Notes under the pieces: generated by a model | Told to the model about the DNA's origin: nothing | Seen by the model: only the letters and a program-made list of their open reading frames with translations | Databases searched by the model: none | Translations under genes and position numbers: made by a program | DNA from: Streptomyces sp. CC228A | GTDB taxonomy: Bacteria > Actinomycetota > Actinomycetes > Streptomycetales > Streptomycetaceae | DNA length: 64,000 bases | Assembly: GCF_021390935.1 (NCBI RefSeq) | Contig: NZ_JAJPUI010000007.1 | Span: forward strand, 248,001-312,000 | Direction: 5' to 3' | Shown here: piece by piece, positions 10,178 through 20,024 of the stretch | How the letters are laid out: the number at the start of each line of letters is the position of its first letter | Position numbering within the stretch: the stretch's first letter is position 1

Positions 10178-11061
10178 GACGGTCCGGTCCCGTCGGATCG
10201 GGCGGCCTGGTGGTGGGCGGGGGCCGCGTCGGGCGCCCCGACGACCACGATGCGGCCTCGCACCTGCATGACGTCCACCTGGGTGCCGTACAGCCGCGAC
10301 AGGACGGCCGAGGTCATCACCTCCTCCGGCGGGCCGATCCGGAAGCCTCCCCCGGCGAGGTAGAGCACCCGGTCGGCAGGCCCGAGGACCGGGTTGATCT
10401 CGTGGGTCACGAACACCACGGCGGTGCCGGAGTCCCGGCGCCGCCCGTCCACGAGCCCGGTGACCGTGCGCTGGTGCTGGAGGTCCAGGGACAGCAGCGG
10501 TTCGTCGCACAGCAGGATCTCCGGGTCCGTGGCCAGTGCCTGCGCGATCCGCACCCGCTGCTGCTCGCCACCCGACAACCGGGCGACGGGGACGTCGGCG
10601 TACGGCAGCGCTCCGACGGAGTCCAGCAGTTCGTTCACCCTGCGGCGGGCTGCCTTTCCGGCGAGCGGAAACCCCCAGCGGTGCCCCTCCAGGCCGAGTC
10701 GTACGAGATCCCGTGCCCGAAGCAGTGTGTGCGCGGGGAGCGCCTTCTGCTGCGGGATGTAGCCGATCAGGCCGCCGGCCCGGTGTGGCGGACGGCCGAG
10801 GACGGCGACCGATCCGGCGGTGAGGGGCAGCCGGCCGAGGAGGACGCGCAGGAGGCTCGTCTTGCCCGACCCGTTCGGGCCGAGCACGGCGAGGAACTCG
10901 CCCGGCCGCACGTCGAGATCGAGGCCCCGCCACAGCACGCGGTCGCCGTAGGCGAGCGCTGCCCCGCGCAGGCTCACCGCCGGAGGGCCGCTGCCTTCCC
11001 GCTCCGCCACGTCCGTTCGCAGCGGAAGCGGCTGGGGTGCGAGGCGGTCGGCGCGCTGCAT
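10174..11061 (-). CDS. znuC: Zinc/manganese ABC importer ATPase
   Basis: 295 residues from the ATG at 11061, overlapping the znuA stop in TGATG. It carries Walker A (GPNGSGKTS), Q-loop (YIPQQKAL), signature (LSGGEQQRVRIA), Walker B (ILLCDEPLLSLD) and the H-loop (VTHEINPV). The C-terminal tail (MQVRGRIVVVGAPD) is usual for this subfamily. It powers metal uptake with the neighbouring permease. Confidence 0.9.
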   Translation of the reverse strand: MQRADRLAPQPLPLRTDVAEREGSGPPAVSLRGAALAYGDRVLWRGLDLDVRPGEFLAVLGPNGSGKTSLLRVLLGRLPLTAGSVAVLGRPPHRAGGLIGYIPQQKALPAHTLLRARDLVRLGLEGHRWGFPLAGKAARRRVNELLDSVGALPYADVPVARLSGGEQQRVRIAQALATDPEILLCDEPLLSLDLQHQRTVTGLVDGRRRDSGTAVVFVTHEINPVLGPADRVLYLAGGGFRIGPPEEVMTSAVLSRLYGTQVDVMQVRGRIVVVGAPDAAPAHHQAARSDGTGPS

Positions 11062-11969
11062 CAGCGATCCAGGGCGCGCTCGAGGGCCGTGATGTTGTCC
11101 GCCATCCAGCCCAGGTAGTCCTCGCCCTGCGGAAGCGTCTCCGTCACCGGCACCACGGGAACCCCGTTGTCCTCGGCGGCGTCCTTGACCTTCTCCGCCT
11201 GGGCCCCGCTGGTCTGCTCGTTGTGCACCAGGACCCGCACGCTTCGGTCGGTGAACAGTGCGAGCGTCTCCTGGAGCGCCCTGGGCGGGACCGCGTCGCC
11301 CTCCTCGACGGCCTCGCTGAAGGCGGCAGGCGTCTTGTCGACCAGGCCGCATGCCTCGGTCAGGTAGAGCGGTACGGGTTCGGTGACCGCCACCGGGGTG
11401 CCTGCCTGCCGTTCGTCGATGCGGTTCGTCCGCGCTTCGAGGTCGGCCAGTCCTTCCTTGAAGTCCTCGGCGTTCTTCGTGAAGGCGTCGGCGTCGGCGG
11501 GCGATGCCTTGCCGAGGGCTTGGGCGATCCGGTCGGCGAGACGGCTCATCGTCGGCAGGTCGTACCAGACGTGTTCGTTGAGCTCCCCGTCTTCGTCGGG
11601 TTCCTTGCCGGAGACCTGGACGGCGGAGATCACCTGGGCCGAGGAGTTGTCGGCACTCCGCAGCATCCTGCCGACGAAGTCGTCGTAGCCGCCGCCGTTC
11701 TCGACGACGACCGCCGCCCGGGAGAGCTCCAGCTGGGTGCGGGTGCTCGCTTCGTAGGAGTGCGGGTCCTGGGCCGGGTCGCTGATGACCGACACCACGC
11801 TCACCCGCTCGCCGCCGATCTGCTCGACGACGTCTCCGTACACGTTCGTGGAGGCGACCACGGGGACCGGGGCGGGGGCCGCGCCCGCGGGCCCGACACC
11901 CGTGCACATCAGCGTCAGGGGGGCCGCGAGCAGAAGTACTCCGCGTACACGCATCGGTGCGCCATGCAT
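11061..11969 (-). CDS. znuA: Zinc/manganese ABC importer substrate-binding protein
   Basis: 302 residues. The ATG at 11969 has GGGAGGG upstream; a second ATG lies at 11954. A signal peptide (VLLLAAPLTLMCTGVGPAGAAP) precedes the TroA/ZnuA fold. Metal ligands fit the family: His in DPHSYE, His in NEHVWYD, plus late Glu/Asp residues. There is no long His-rich loop. It is the first gene of znuA-znuC-znuB, all coupled by overlapping start and stop codons. A weak palindrome (TGGCAATC..GATTGTCCA, about 11998-12019) lies just upstream and could be a regulator site, but it is much poorer than the other Zur-type boxes in the window. Confidence 0.88.
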   Translation of the reverse strand: MHGAPMRVRGVLLLAAPLTLMCTGVGPAGAAPAPVPVVASTNVYGDVVEQIGGERVSVVSVISDPAQDPHSYEASTRTQLELSRAAVVVENGGGYDDFVGRMLRSADNSSAQVISAVQVSGKEPDEDGELNEHVWYDLPTMSRLADRIAQALGKASPADADAFTKNAEDFKEGLADLEARTNRIDERQAGTPVAVTEPVPLYLTEACGLVDKTPAAFSEAVEEGDAVPPRALQETLALFTDRSVRVLVHNEQTSGAQAEKVKDAAEDNGVPVVPVTETLPQGEDYLGWMADNITALERALDR

Positions 11970-12511
11970 ACGCCCTCCCTGGGGAAGGGAAGTGAAATGG
12001 CAATCACATCGATTGTCCACCGGGGCGAGCGGTCCCACCACTGGGCTTCCCGTGGGCCGGTCAGCGTCCGGCGTACGGCAGCAGGGCCGTCCCCAGGGCG
12101 TTCCCGACGGGCCGGACGAGTGTCCCGTCGGCATCCGGAGGCGGTCACCCTCTCCGTATCCCTCCAGACCGGCACGACCGGCCCGTACCCGGCGGTCCAG
12201 CGTCCGACGGCCGCCGGATCCCCCTCCGCGGCGAGGCGGCGCGGCTCCCCTCGGGGGCGGCGGGCGCTTGAGAGGTCCGACACCCACGCCCGGGAAGCCG
12301 CCTCCGCGCAGCGCCGCACGCTCGCCTCCCGGCTCGGGGACGACTACTACGGCGAGCGGCGCTGCGGGGTCGGATCACCGGACGCGGCCCCGGTGTCGAA
12401 CCCTTCATGGGCGCGCTGGACGGGGCGCTGATCACGGATGTCGAGCTGTCGCTGGGGCCGGCGGTCCGGAGCGGTCGGCCCGGCCCTCCCTTCGGCGCCG
12501 CGGAGCAAAAT
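11970..12511. other. Divergent intergenic region, znuA / rpmF
   Basis: No supported gene. It separates the minus-strand znu operon from the plus-strand rpmF-cobW pair. Both promoters should lie here. ORFs crossing it are low-complexity Arg/Pro/Ala shadows. The stretch 12290-12430 has gene-like codon use (ASRLGDDYYGER) but no start or clear family and may be a relic. Confidence 0.4.
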
Positions 12512-12532
12512 TGAGAATGGCATCCATTTTCA
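12512..12532 (+). promoter_or_regulatory. Zur-type palindromic operator upstream of rpmF-cobW
   Basis: A 21-bp imperfect palindrome: TGAGAATGG, CAT, CCATTTTCA (one mismatch between arms). It sits 41 bp upstream of the rpmF start in an AT-rich island. The half-site TGAAAAT matches the Zur motif of actinobacteria, and the genes downstream (cysteine-free L32, CobW GTPase) are classic Zur targets. The spacing differs from the compact 7-1-7 form seen at 22445. Confidence 0.7.
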
Positions 12533-12573
12533 TATAGCCTCTTCGTGTCAGATCCGGACCGAGGAGTCTCACG

Positions 12574-12744
12574 ATGGCCGTCCCCAAGCGGAAGATGTCC
12601 CGCAGCAACACCCGCCACCGCCGCGCCCAGTGGAAGGCGACCACGCCCCAGCTGGTGCCGGTCACCGTCGACGGGGTCGTGTACCAGGTCCCGCAGCGCT
12701 TGGTGAAGGCGTACGAGCGCGGTCTCCTCCAGCCGGAGGGCTGA
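12574..12744 (+). CDS. rpmF: 50S ribosomal protein L32, cysteine-free (zinc-independent) form
   Basis: 56 residues beginning MAVPKRKMSRSNTRHRRAQW, diagnostic for L32. No cysteine is present, so this is the C-minus paralogue made when zinc is scarce; it replaces the zinc-ribbon form in the large ribosomal subunit and frees zinc. It lies directly after the Zur-type palindrome and six bases before the CobW gene, with which it is surely co-transcribed. Confidence 0.93.
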   Translation: MAVPKRKMSRSNTRHRRAQWKATTPQLVPVTVDGVVYQVPQRLVKAYERGLLQPEG

Positions 12745-12750
12745 GCACCC

Positions 12751-13911
12751 ATGACGCTCGCCGACCGGCTGCCCGTGACCGTGCTCTCGGGATTCCTGGG
12801 GGCCGGGAAGACCACGCTGCTCAACCATGTGCTCGGCAACCGCGAAGGGCTGCGGGTCGCGGTCATCGTCAACGACATGAGCGAGGTCAACATCGACGCC
12901 GCGCTGGTCAGCGGCGGCGAGGCGGCCCTGTCCCGCACCGAGGAGCGCCTGGTCGAGATGACCAACGGGTGCATCTGCTGCACCCTGCGCGACGACCTGC
13001 TCGAAGAGGTCGACCGGCTCGCCCGCGAAGGCCGGTTCGACTACCTGCTCATCGAGTCCAGCGGCATCTCCGAGCCCATGCCCGTCGCCGCCACCTTCTC
13101 CTTCCCCCGCGACGACGGCGCCACCCTCGGCGACCTCGCCCGTCTGGACACGATGGTGACCGTGGTGGACGCCGCGAACTTCCTGGCCGAGCTCGACGGC
13201 GGCGACGAACTCGTCGCGCGGGGCCTGGACCAGTACGAGGACGACGAGCGAACCGTGAGCGACCTCCTCATGGACCAGGTCGAGTTCGCGGACGTCATCG
13301 TCCTCAACAAGCTCGACCTGGTCGACCCGGAGGAAGCACGCCGGCTCCGCGCCGCGCTCTCCCGGCTCAACCCGGAGGCGCGGATCATCCCCGCCGTACG
13401 CGGCCAGGTCCCCCTCGAACACATCCTGGGCACCGGCCTGTTCGACGTGGAGAAGGCGCAGCGGGCGCCCGGCTGGGTCAAGGAGCTCAACGGCGACCAC
13501 GTGCCGGAGACCGAGGAGTACGGCATCTCCTCGATCGTGTTCCGCTCCGACCTGCCCTTCCATCCCGGACGGCTGTGGGCCTTCGTCACCGAGGGTCTCG
13601 ACAGCGGTACGTTCGGGCGCGTTCTGCGGTCGAAGGGGTTCTTCTGGCTCGCCAGCCGGCCCCGGGTGACCGGCCTTTGGTCACAGGCCGGTGGCATCGC
13701 GCGCTTCGAACCGTCCGGCGCCCGCGACGGGGGCACCACGCAGGGCCAGGAGCTGGTCTTCATCGGCACCGGTCTGCGTGCCGACGCCCTGCGCGCGGCC
13801 CTCGACGCCTGCCTGCTCGCGCCGGGCGAGCCCGTCCCCGTCGACGACGACTTCCCGGCCTGGGAGACGTACGGGATCGAGGACGCCTGCGAGCACGAGC
13901 AGGCGGCCTGA
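12751..13911 (+). CDS. CobW/COG0523 GTPase, probable zinc metallochaperone
   Basis: 386 residues. G1 P-loop GFLGAGKTTL at residues about 12-21, the CxCC metal motif in NGCICCTLRDD, G3-like ESSGISEP, G4 NKLD, and a C-terminal CobW_C domain (FRSDLPFHPGRLW). COG0523 proteins use GTP to place metal, here probably zinc given the Zur-type box and the C-minus L32 partner. ATG at 12751 is preferred because it starts right after the rpmF stop and its leader GGAGGGC. A strong terminator follows. Confidence 0.88.
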   Translation: MTLADRLPVTVLSGFLGAGKTTLLNHVLGNREGLRVAVIVNDMSEVNIDAALVSGGEAALSRTEERLVEMTNGCICCTLRDDLLEEVDRLAREGRFDYLLIESSGISEPMPVAATFSFPRDDGATLGDLARLDTMVTVVDAANFLAELDGGDELVARGLDQYEDDERTVSDLLMDQVEFADVIVLNKLDLVDPEEARRLRAALSRLNPEARIIPAVRGQVPLEHILGTGLFDVEKAQRAPGWVKELNGDHVPETEEYGISSIVFRSDLPFHPGRLWAFVTEGLDSGTFGRVLRSKGFFWLASRPRVTGLWSQAGGIARFEPSGARDGGTTQGQELVFIGTGLRADALRAALDACLLAPGEPVPVDDDFPAWETYGIEDACEHEQAA

Positions 13912-13931
13912 GACCCGGCCCCGCACACTCC

Positions 13932-13981
13932 GGGCCGAACGGTGGTCGCAGCCACGGCACCGTCCGGCCCGGCTTCTTTTT
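13932..13981 (+). terminator. Terminator after the CobW gene
   Basis: Stem GGGCCGAACGGTG / CACCGTCCGGCCC (12 of 13 pairs) with a 13-base loop, followed by GGCTTCTTTTTT. It closes the rpmF-cobW unit. Confidence 0.85.
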
Positions 13982-14049
13982 TCGGCAGGCCCTCGGAGGA
14001 GGCTGGGCGCCCCCTGACCTCTTCCGTATGGGCCGGGACGGAGGCGAGA

Positions 14050-14877
14050 GTGACGACGCACGGTCCTTTCCTGGGCGCGGTCCAGGAGACGCTGCTCATT
14101 CCGCTCTACGGGCGGGCGGTGGAGCACCGCAAGGAGGACGCCGCGCTGCGCGACGCGCGTGCCGAGGAGATCGTGGCGGCGCTGCCGTACGACTTCGGCC
14201 GCTTCGACGGCCTGCCGAGCCTCATGGGCACGGTCCTGCGGACTGTCCTGTTCGACAGCTGGGTCAGGGACTTCCTCACGACCCACCCGTCCGGCACGGT
14301 CGTCGAGATCGGCACCGGTCTCAACACGCGCTACGAGCGCGTCGACAACGGCCATGCGCGCTGGTTCGAGCTCGATCTTCCCGATGTGATCGAGGTGCGG
14401 CGTTCGTTCTTCACCGACACCCCGCGCCGGACGGTGATCGCCGCGTCCGTGTCCGACAGCGCGTGGACGGAGAGGGTGGCTGCCGACTCCGACGGCCCGT
14501 ACTTCTTCAGCGCCGAGGCCGTACTGCCCTTCCTGGACGAGGCCGATGTCCGCACCGTCGTCGGCGTGCTGGCCGAGCGCTTCCCCGGATCACGGCTGGC
14601 CCTGGACACCGCGGGCCCTGCCATCATCGACGGCCAGGACCGGCATGACGCGCTCAGCAAGGTGGCCGCCCGCATGCGATGGTCCTGCACCGGCCCGGAT
14701 ACCGTCACACGGTGGTGCCCGGGGGCCGAGCTGATCGCCTCCCACACGCTGTCCGCTCTGCCCCCGCGCGTGTACGAGTCCCTTCCCGCCGCCTACCGGC
14801 AGATGCTCACCGGCCTCGCCGAGCAGCGCCTGGCCCAGGTGGAGGAGTACCGGCTCAACCTGTTCCGGCTTCCGTAG
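14050..14877 (+). CDS. LCM/TcmP-family SAM-dependent methyltransferase
   Basis: 275 residues from a GTG at 14050 (GGAGGCGAGA just upstream). VVEIGTGLNTRYERVDNG is the motif I form of the PF04072 family (leucine carboxyl methyltransferase / TcmP polyketide O-methyltransferase type); DLPDVIEVRR and ERFPGSRLALDT also fit. Cytoplasmic. Its substrate cannot be told: it is alone between a terminator and a protease gene. It starts 70 bp after the CobW terminator, so it probably has its own promoter. Confidence 0.75.
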   Translation: MTTHGPFLGAVQETLLIPLYGRAVEHRKEDAALRDARAEEIVAALPYDFGRFDGLPSLMGTVLRTVLFDSWVRDFLTTHPSGTVVEIGTGLNTRYERVDNGHARWFELDLPDVIEVRRSFFTDTPRRTVIAASVSDSAWTERVAADSDGPYFFSAEAVLPFLDEADVRTVVGVLAERFPGSRLALDTAGPAIIDGQDRHDALSKVAARMRWSCTGPDTVTRWCPGAELIASHTLSALPPRVYESLPAAYRQMLTGLAEQRLAQVEEYRLNLFRLP

Positions 14878-15264
14878 AAGCCACCCCGGCCGCGAGGGGC
14901 CGGCTCCCCATCCGCCTGGCCCCGGCCATGGCGAGTCAGAGCGGTCCGCGGCCGACCGGAGAGACTGCGCCGCCCCGGTCGATCGCGCAGGGACCGGACG
15001 CCTCGGTGCAGGCGGCGGCCTCCCCGGCCACGGCGTCGACATTTCCGTGCGGGCACGTCTGCGCGCACCCTTGCCCTTCCTGATATGCCCATGCCAAAGT
15101 TGCGCCGCGTCGCCTCGCCACCCGACAGCACGGGGGGCGTGATGACGCGTCCTTCCGGTGACGGCCTGACCAACCGTTGCCCGGAGCCACCCGGCGACCC
15201 CGGGAGGCACCTGCAAGACCCGCGATTGCCCGTAACCCGGACAACGAAAGGTCTGGTTATTCAG
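14878..15264. other. Intergenic region upstream of the subtilase gene
   Basis: 387 bp without a supported gene. It should contain the protease promoter. A GC-rich inverted sequence (CCGGCCGCGAGGGGCCGG, about 14887-14904) just after the methyltransferase stop may end its transcript. Confidence 0.45.
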
Positions 15265-16458
<1,194 letters not shown>

Positions 16459-16475
16459 CAAGCGGACATCCCAGC

Positions 16476-16505
16476 ACGTGCCCCCCGAGCGATCGGGGGG
16501 CACGT
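16476..16505 (+). terminator. Terminator after the subtilase gene
   Basis: Perfect 13-bp stem ACGTGCCCCCCGA / TCGGGGGGCACGT with a GCGA loop. It may also serve the opposite strand. Confidence 0.8.
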
Positions 16506-16794
16506 CTGCGTACCACCCACAGCAGCAGCACGCTCATGCGTCAGGAGAGCCCGCATCCGGTGCGGTGGAGGGTCGTCGGCTTCCGGGGCCGGGGACTGCG
16601 GCGCTCACCGCTCGGAGCGCCGGGGCACGCGTGCATCGGACCCTGCCCGGCGCACTGCGACTCGGTCAGCCAGACCCTTGCGGGAGGTGAGCCGGCCCCT
16701 CACCCCCCTCGCGGATTCGGGGGGCGCCCCGCCGGCCGGCGTATCGGCGGCGCCGCTCACCGATGGCGCGGTGATCGCCGGCGGTGACACAGGA

Positions 16795-16980
16795 CTCGGC
16801 CGTGCCGGGGCAGGAACGCCACTCGCCGACCCCCGACCGTTCCCAGCATCAGGGCGTCGGAAGGCCGACCGTAAGGCGTCTCGATCCGGACCTCTTCCGC
16901 GTCGTCCAGCAGCCCGTAGAAGCCGCTGCCTCCGATCACGCCGATGCCGGCCGCCGGGGTGTGTTGCCGCTGACGGTCAT
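16795..16980 (-). pseudogene. mtnP: 5'-methylthioadenosine phosphorylase remnant, N-terminal part only
   Basis: The ATG at 16980 overlaps the mtnC stop (ATGA), but that frame ends after 14 codons. One base off, the sequence reads IGVIGGSGFYGLLDD, PYGRPSDALMLG and VAFLPRHGR, the conserved N-terminus of MtnP. It then stops matching right after the phosphate-binding RHGR, where about 200 further residues should follow. So there is a frameshift near the start and a true 3' truncation. MtnP would cleave MTA to adenine and methylthioribose-1-phosphate, feeding mtnA next door; the operon has lost this step locally. Confidence 0.8.
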
Positions 16981-17711
16981 GTCCGCGTTTCCTCTTCCCG
17001 TCTGGTGCGTCGGTGCAGCTGTATGTCGTCCAGCGCCGGGACGGTCGGGTGTCCGGGCACCTCCCGACCGCGCGGGTCCCCGGGGCGCCGTACGGCCACG
17101 GCCCTCCACCCCGCGGCGGTGGCCGCGTCCAGCTCCTCTCCCACGTCGCTGAAGAAGACCGTCTCGTGCGCGGGAACGCCGAGGGCACGTGTGATGGCCC
17201 GGTAGGACTCCGGCTCCCTTTTGCCGCCCGCGCCGGCCAGGTCGAAGTAGCCGTCCAGGAGCCCGCTGAGGTCGCCGTGGCCGCTGTGCGCGAACCAGTC
17301 GCGCTGAGCCGTCACCGACCCGGAGGAGTAGACGTACCGCTCGATCCCCGCCTGCCGCCACCGGGCCAGGGCCCCGGGCACGTCGTCGTAGACGTGGCCG
17401 GTCAGCGTGGAGCCGGCGTAGCCCTCGGCCCACACGAGCCCCTGGATCCGCTTCAGCGGCGGCACCTTGACGTCCTGGTCGGACCAGGCGGTCAGCGCCG
17501 CGACGGCGCCCTCCTCGTCGAGGCGGGGATCACCGGCGCAGGTCCGTATCTCCTCCATCAGCTCCGTCCACGGAGCCTCGCCCCGGTGGGCCGCGAGCCA
17601 GTCGGTGAAGCGCTCCCGGGCATACGGGAAGAGCACGTCGCGCACGTGGGAGGCGGAGCCCGTGGTGCCCTCGATGTCGAGGACCACCGCCCTTACCGAC
17701 GACAGGATCAC
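16977..17711 (-). CDS. mtnC: Enolase-phosphatase E1 of methionine salvage
   Basis: 244 residues from a GTG at 17711, overlapping the mtnD stop as GTGA. HAD-fold motifs are DIEGTTGS (nucleophile Asp; the DIEGTT form is typical of MtnC), YSSGS, and FFSDVGEELDAA. It converts 2,3-diketo-5-methylthiopentyl-1-phosphate to the acireductone used by mtnD. Fifth gene of the salvage operon. Confidence 0.92.
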   Translation of the reverse strand: MILSSVRAVVLDIEGTTGSASHVRDVLFPYARERFTDWLAAHRGEAPWTELMEEIRTCAGDPRLDEEGAVAALTAWSDQDVKVPPLKRIQGLVWAEGYAGSTLTGHVYDDVPGALARWRQAGIERYVYSSGSVTAQRDWFAHSGHGDLSGLLDGYFDLAGAGGKREPESYRAITRALGVPAHETVFFSDVGEELDAATAAGWRAVAVRRPGDPRGREVPGHPTVPALDDIQLHRRTRREEETRT

Positions 17712-18292
17712 GTCGCCCCCTCCGGCGCCAGGAGAGCGTCGAGGCGGGGGAATCGCCGGGCGATGGGGTCGCCGGTGAAGTCGCCCACCCAGCCGTCCTC
17801 CTTCTCGAAGAAGCGGATGGCGACGAACTCCGGACGCGGGCCCATGTCGAACCAGTGGCGGGTGCCCGCCGGCACGGAGAGCAGGTCGCCCGCCTCGCAC
17901 ACCACCGCGTGGACCCGGCCGTCGAGGTGGAGGGAGAAGCAACCCGTGCCGTGGGCGAAGAAGCGCACCTCGTCCTCGGCGTGCCGGTGCTCTTCCAGGA
18001 AGGTGGAGCGCGCCTTGGCCGCTCCTTCCTCCCATTCCGGGCTCGCCTGCGGGTGAAGCCGGGCGACGTCCACCAGGTGCAGCCCTTGCCGCGCGCACAG
18101 GTCGTCGATCTCGGCGCGGTAGAGGGACAGCACGTCCTCCGTTGTGGTGTCCGGGGTGATGGTGCCGCGCAGCGGCCAGCGGCCGAACGCCACCGAGCAG
18201 GCCCGAAGGGCCTCTGCGATACGGTCGTGGTCCCGGGTGCGCAGCAGCACTCTCCCGGGGTCGTCCTCCGCCATGACCTGAAGCAGGGTCAT
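17708..18292 (-). CDS. mtnD: Acireductone dioxygenase
   Basis: 194 residues, ATG at 18292 overlapping mtnB as ATGA. Cupin metal ligands are visible in EEHRHAEDEVRFF (HxH and Glu) and in PAGTRHWFDMG (third His). It oxidises acireductone to the keto-acid precursor of methionine plus formate with Fe(II), or makes CO with Ni(II). The metal dependence is of interest beside the metal-uptake genes. Confidence 0.93.
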   Translation of the reverse strand: MTLLQVMAEDDPGRVLLRTRDHDRIAEALRACSVAFGRWPLRGTITPDTTTEDVLSLYRAEIDDLCARQGLHLVDVARLHPQASPEWEEGAAKARSTFLEEHRHAEDEVRFFAHGTGCFSLHLDGRVHAVVCEAGDLLSVPAGTRHWFDMGPRPEFVAIRFFEKEDGWVGDFTGDPIARRFPRLDALLAPEGAT

Positions 18293-18960
18293 GAGTTCAG
18301 CCTTTCGTTCTCTGCGGGCAGCGCGGGTCCGGCCATGAGCAGCAGCCGGCAGATCGATTCCAGGCACTCCAGCCGGTTACGGGCCTGGGCAAGGTCACGT
18401 CCCCACGTGGTGATGCCGTGGTCGGTGATCAGAAGGGCGGGAGGCGCCTGCGGTGTGGCGGCCAGATGGCCGGCCACGTCCGCCGCTATCCGCGGGACGT
18501 CGGGCCAGTTGGGGAAGACGGGCACGTCGGTCCGTGTCGGGTCGGCCAGCCCCAGGCCCTTGAGCAGCTCGAACCGTTCGATGCGCAGGGAGGTCAGGTG
18601 CGTCCGGTGGCCGGCGCGGCACGCGACGGCCGTGGCGTAAGGGGAGTGGACGTGGATGACCGCATCCGCGTCCGTGGTCCGGTAGATCGCGGAGTGGATC
18701 GTCGTCTCGGCCGACGCCCGCAGCGGCCCCGGGGCCGCCTCCTCTCCCGTGTCCGCCCGCACGACGACCATGTCCTGTGCGGTCATGCCTCCCTTGTCCC
18801 GGCCGCCGGCGGTGATCAGGGCCGCCCCGCCCGGCAGGCGGACCGAGACGTTGCCCGCGGTGCCCGGCATCCAGCCGCGCTCGTACAGGGCTCGGGAGAA
18901 CGCCGCGATCTCACTTCCGGCGCGTTCCCGTGCGACGCCGTCGACGGCCGTAGGCGTCAT
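18289..18960 (-). CDS. mtnB: Methylthioribulose-1-phosphate dehydratase
   Basis: 223 residues, class II aldolase fold. GWMPGTAGNVSVR near the N-terminus, the zinc-binding HVHSPYA and a later His in ITDHGITTWG match MtnB. ATG at 18960 overlaps the mtnA stop. A zinc enzyme of the salvage pathway, between mtnA and mtnD. Confidence 0.92.
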   Translation of the reverse strand: MTPTAVDGVARERAGSEIAAFSRALYERGWMPGTAGNVSVRLPGGAALITAGGRDKGGMTAQDMVVVRADTGEEAAPGPLRASAETTIHSAIYRTTDADAVIHVHSPYATAVACRAGHRTHLTSLRIERFELLKGLGLADPTRTDVPVFPNWPDVPRIAADVAGHLAATPQAPPALLITDHGITTWGRDLAQARNRLECLESICRLLLMAGPALPAENERLNS

Positions 18961-20024
18961 GCCGGCACCTCGCGCCGGTCACTCGTGCCGGGGGAACCCT
19001 GGGGCCGGAACACCCGGGCCTCGGAGACGATCGCGGTGACCAGGTCGGCCGGGGTGACATCGAAGGCGGGGTTGAACACGGCGGCACCAGCCGGCGCGGC
19101 CTCGACTCCAGCAAATCCCGTCACTTCACCCGGGTCGCGCTCCTCCACCACGATCCCCGAGCCGTCGGCCAGTTCACGGTCCCAGGAGGACTCCGGAGCG
19201 ACGACCACGAAGGGGATGCCGTGCCGCGCGGCGGCGACCGCGAGACCATACGTACCGATCTTGTTCGCCACGTCCCCGTTCTCGGCAATGCGGTCGGCCC
19301 CCACCAGCACGCAGTCCACCATCCCCCGGGCCATGGCAGCGGCGGCGGCGGAATCCACGCACAGCCGGTACGGCACCCCCGCCTCACCCAGCTCCCACGC
19401 GGTGAGCCGAGCCCCCTGGAGCAGCGGCCGCGTCTCGTCCACGAGCACCTCGGCCACCCGGCCGCGCTCGTGCAGCTCGATGACCGCTCCGAGTGCGGTG
19501 CCGACGGCTGCGGTTGCCAAGCGGCCGGTGTTGCAGTGGGTGAGAATGCGGACCGGCCGGTCCGCGACCAACGACTGCACCAGGTCGGCAGCCCGTACGA
19601 CGGCGGTCCGGTTGGTTGCGGCGTCCTCCTCCACCATGGTCAGGGCCTCGGCGAGAACGGCCTGGGGTCCGTCGGCGAGCCGCCCCACGGCCCGGCGGAC
19701 GGCCCAGGCCAGGTTGACGGCCGTGGGCCGGGCTGCGGACAGCCGCGCGGCATCGGCCTTCACGGACGCCTCATCGGTCCTGCCGTCCGCCGTGTGCCGA
19801 TGGGCGGAGAGCGCCACGCCCAGGGCGCCGGCCAGACCGATGGCAGGCGCTCCGCGGACGGCCAGGGACGTGATGGCGTCGACCAGTTGGTCCACCGTCT
19901 CGATGCGCAGGACGCGGTGCTCATGGGGCAGTGCCCGCTGATCCACCGCGAGGATGCGTCCCTCGTCCCAGACGAGCGACAGACCCGGTCGTGGGGATGT
20001 CGCCGTCTCGCTGTTCCTCCTCAT
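18957..20024 (-). CDS. mtnA: Methylthioribose-1-phosphate isomerase
   Basis: 355 residues; ATG at 20024 overlaps the metK stop (ATGA). Family motifs include RGAPAIG, ILTHCNTGRLAT (catalytic Cys), DETRPLLQGARLTAWEL and the catalytic Asp in VGADRIAENGDVANKIGT. It isomerises methylthioribose-1-phosphate to the ribulose form. It is preceded by metK, so SAM synthesis and MTA recycling share a transcript. Confidence 0.93.
   Translation of the reverse strand: MRRNSETATSPRPGLSLVWDEGRILAVDQRALPHEHRVLRIETVDQLVDAITSLAVRGAPAIGLAGALGVALSAHRHTADGRTDEASVKADAARLSAARPTAVNLAWAVRRAVGRLADGPQAVLAEALTMVEEDAATNRTAVVRAADLVQSLVADRPVRILTHCNTGRLATAAVGTALGAVIELHERGRVAEVLVDETRPLLQGARLTAWELGEAGVPYRLCVDSAAAAAMARGMVDCVLVGADRIAENGDVANKIGTYGLAVAAARHGIPFVVVAPESSWDRELADGSGIVVEERDPGEVTGFAGVEAAPAGAAVFNPAFDVTPADLVTAIVSEARVFRPQGSPGTSDRREVPA

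Noticed and set aside
11998..12019. Weak inverted repeat upstream of znuA as a Zur box
   Set aside because: Arms of only five bases plus mismatches; much poorer than the other boxes, so noted only in the znuA entry.
16757..17188. 143-residue ORF as a full protein
   Set aside because: Its N-terminal half is the mtnC gene read in another frame; only the mtnP remnant is meaningful.
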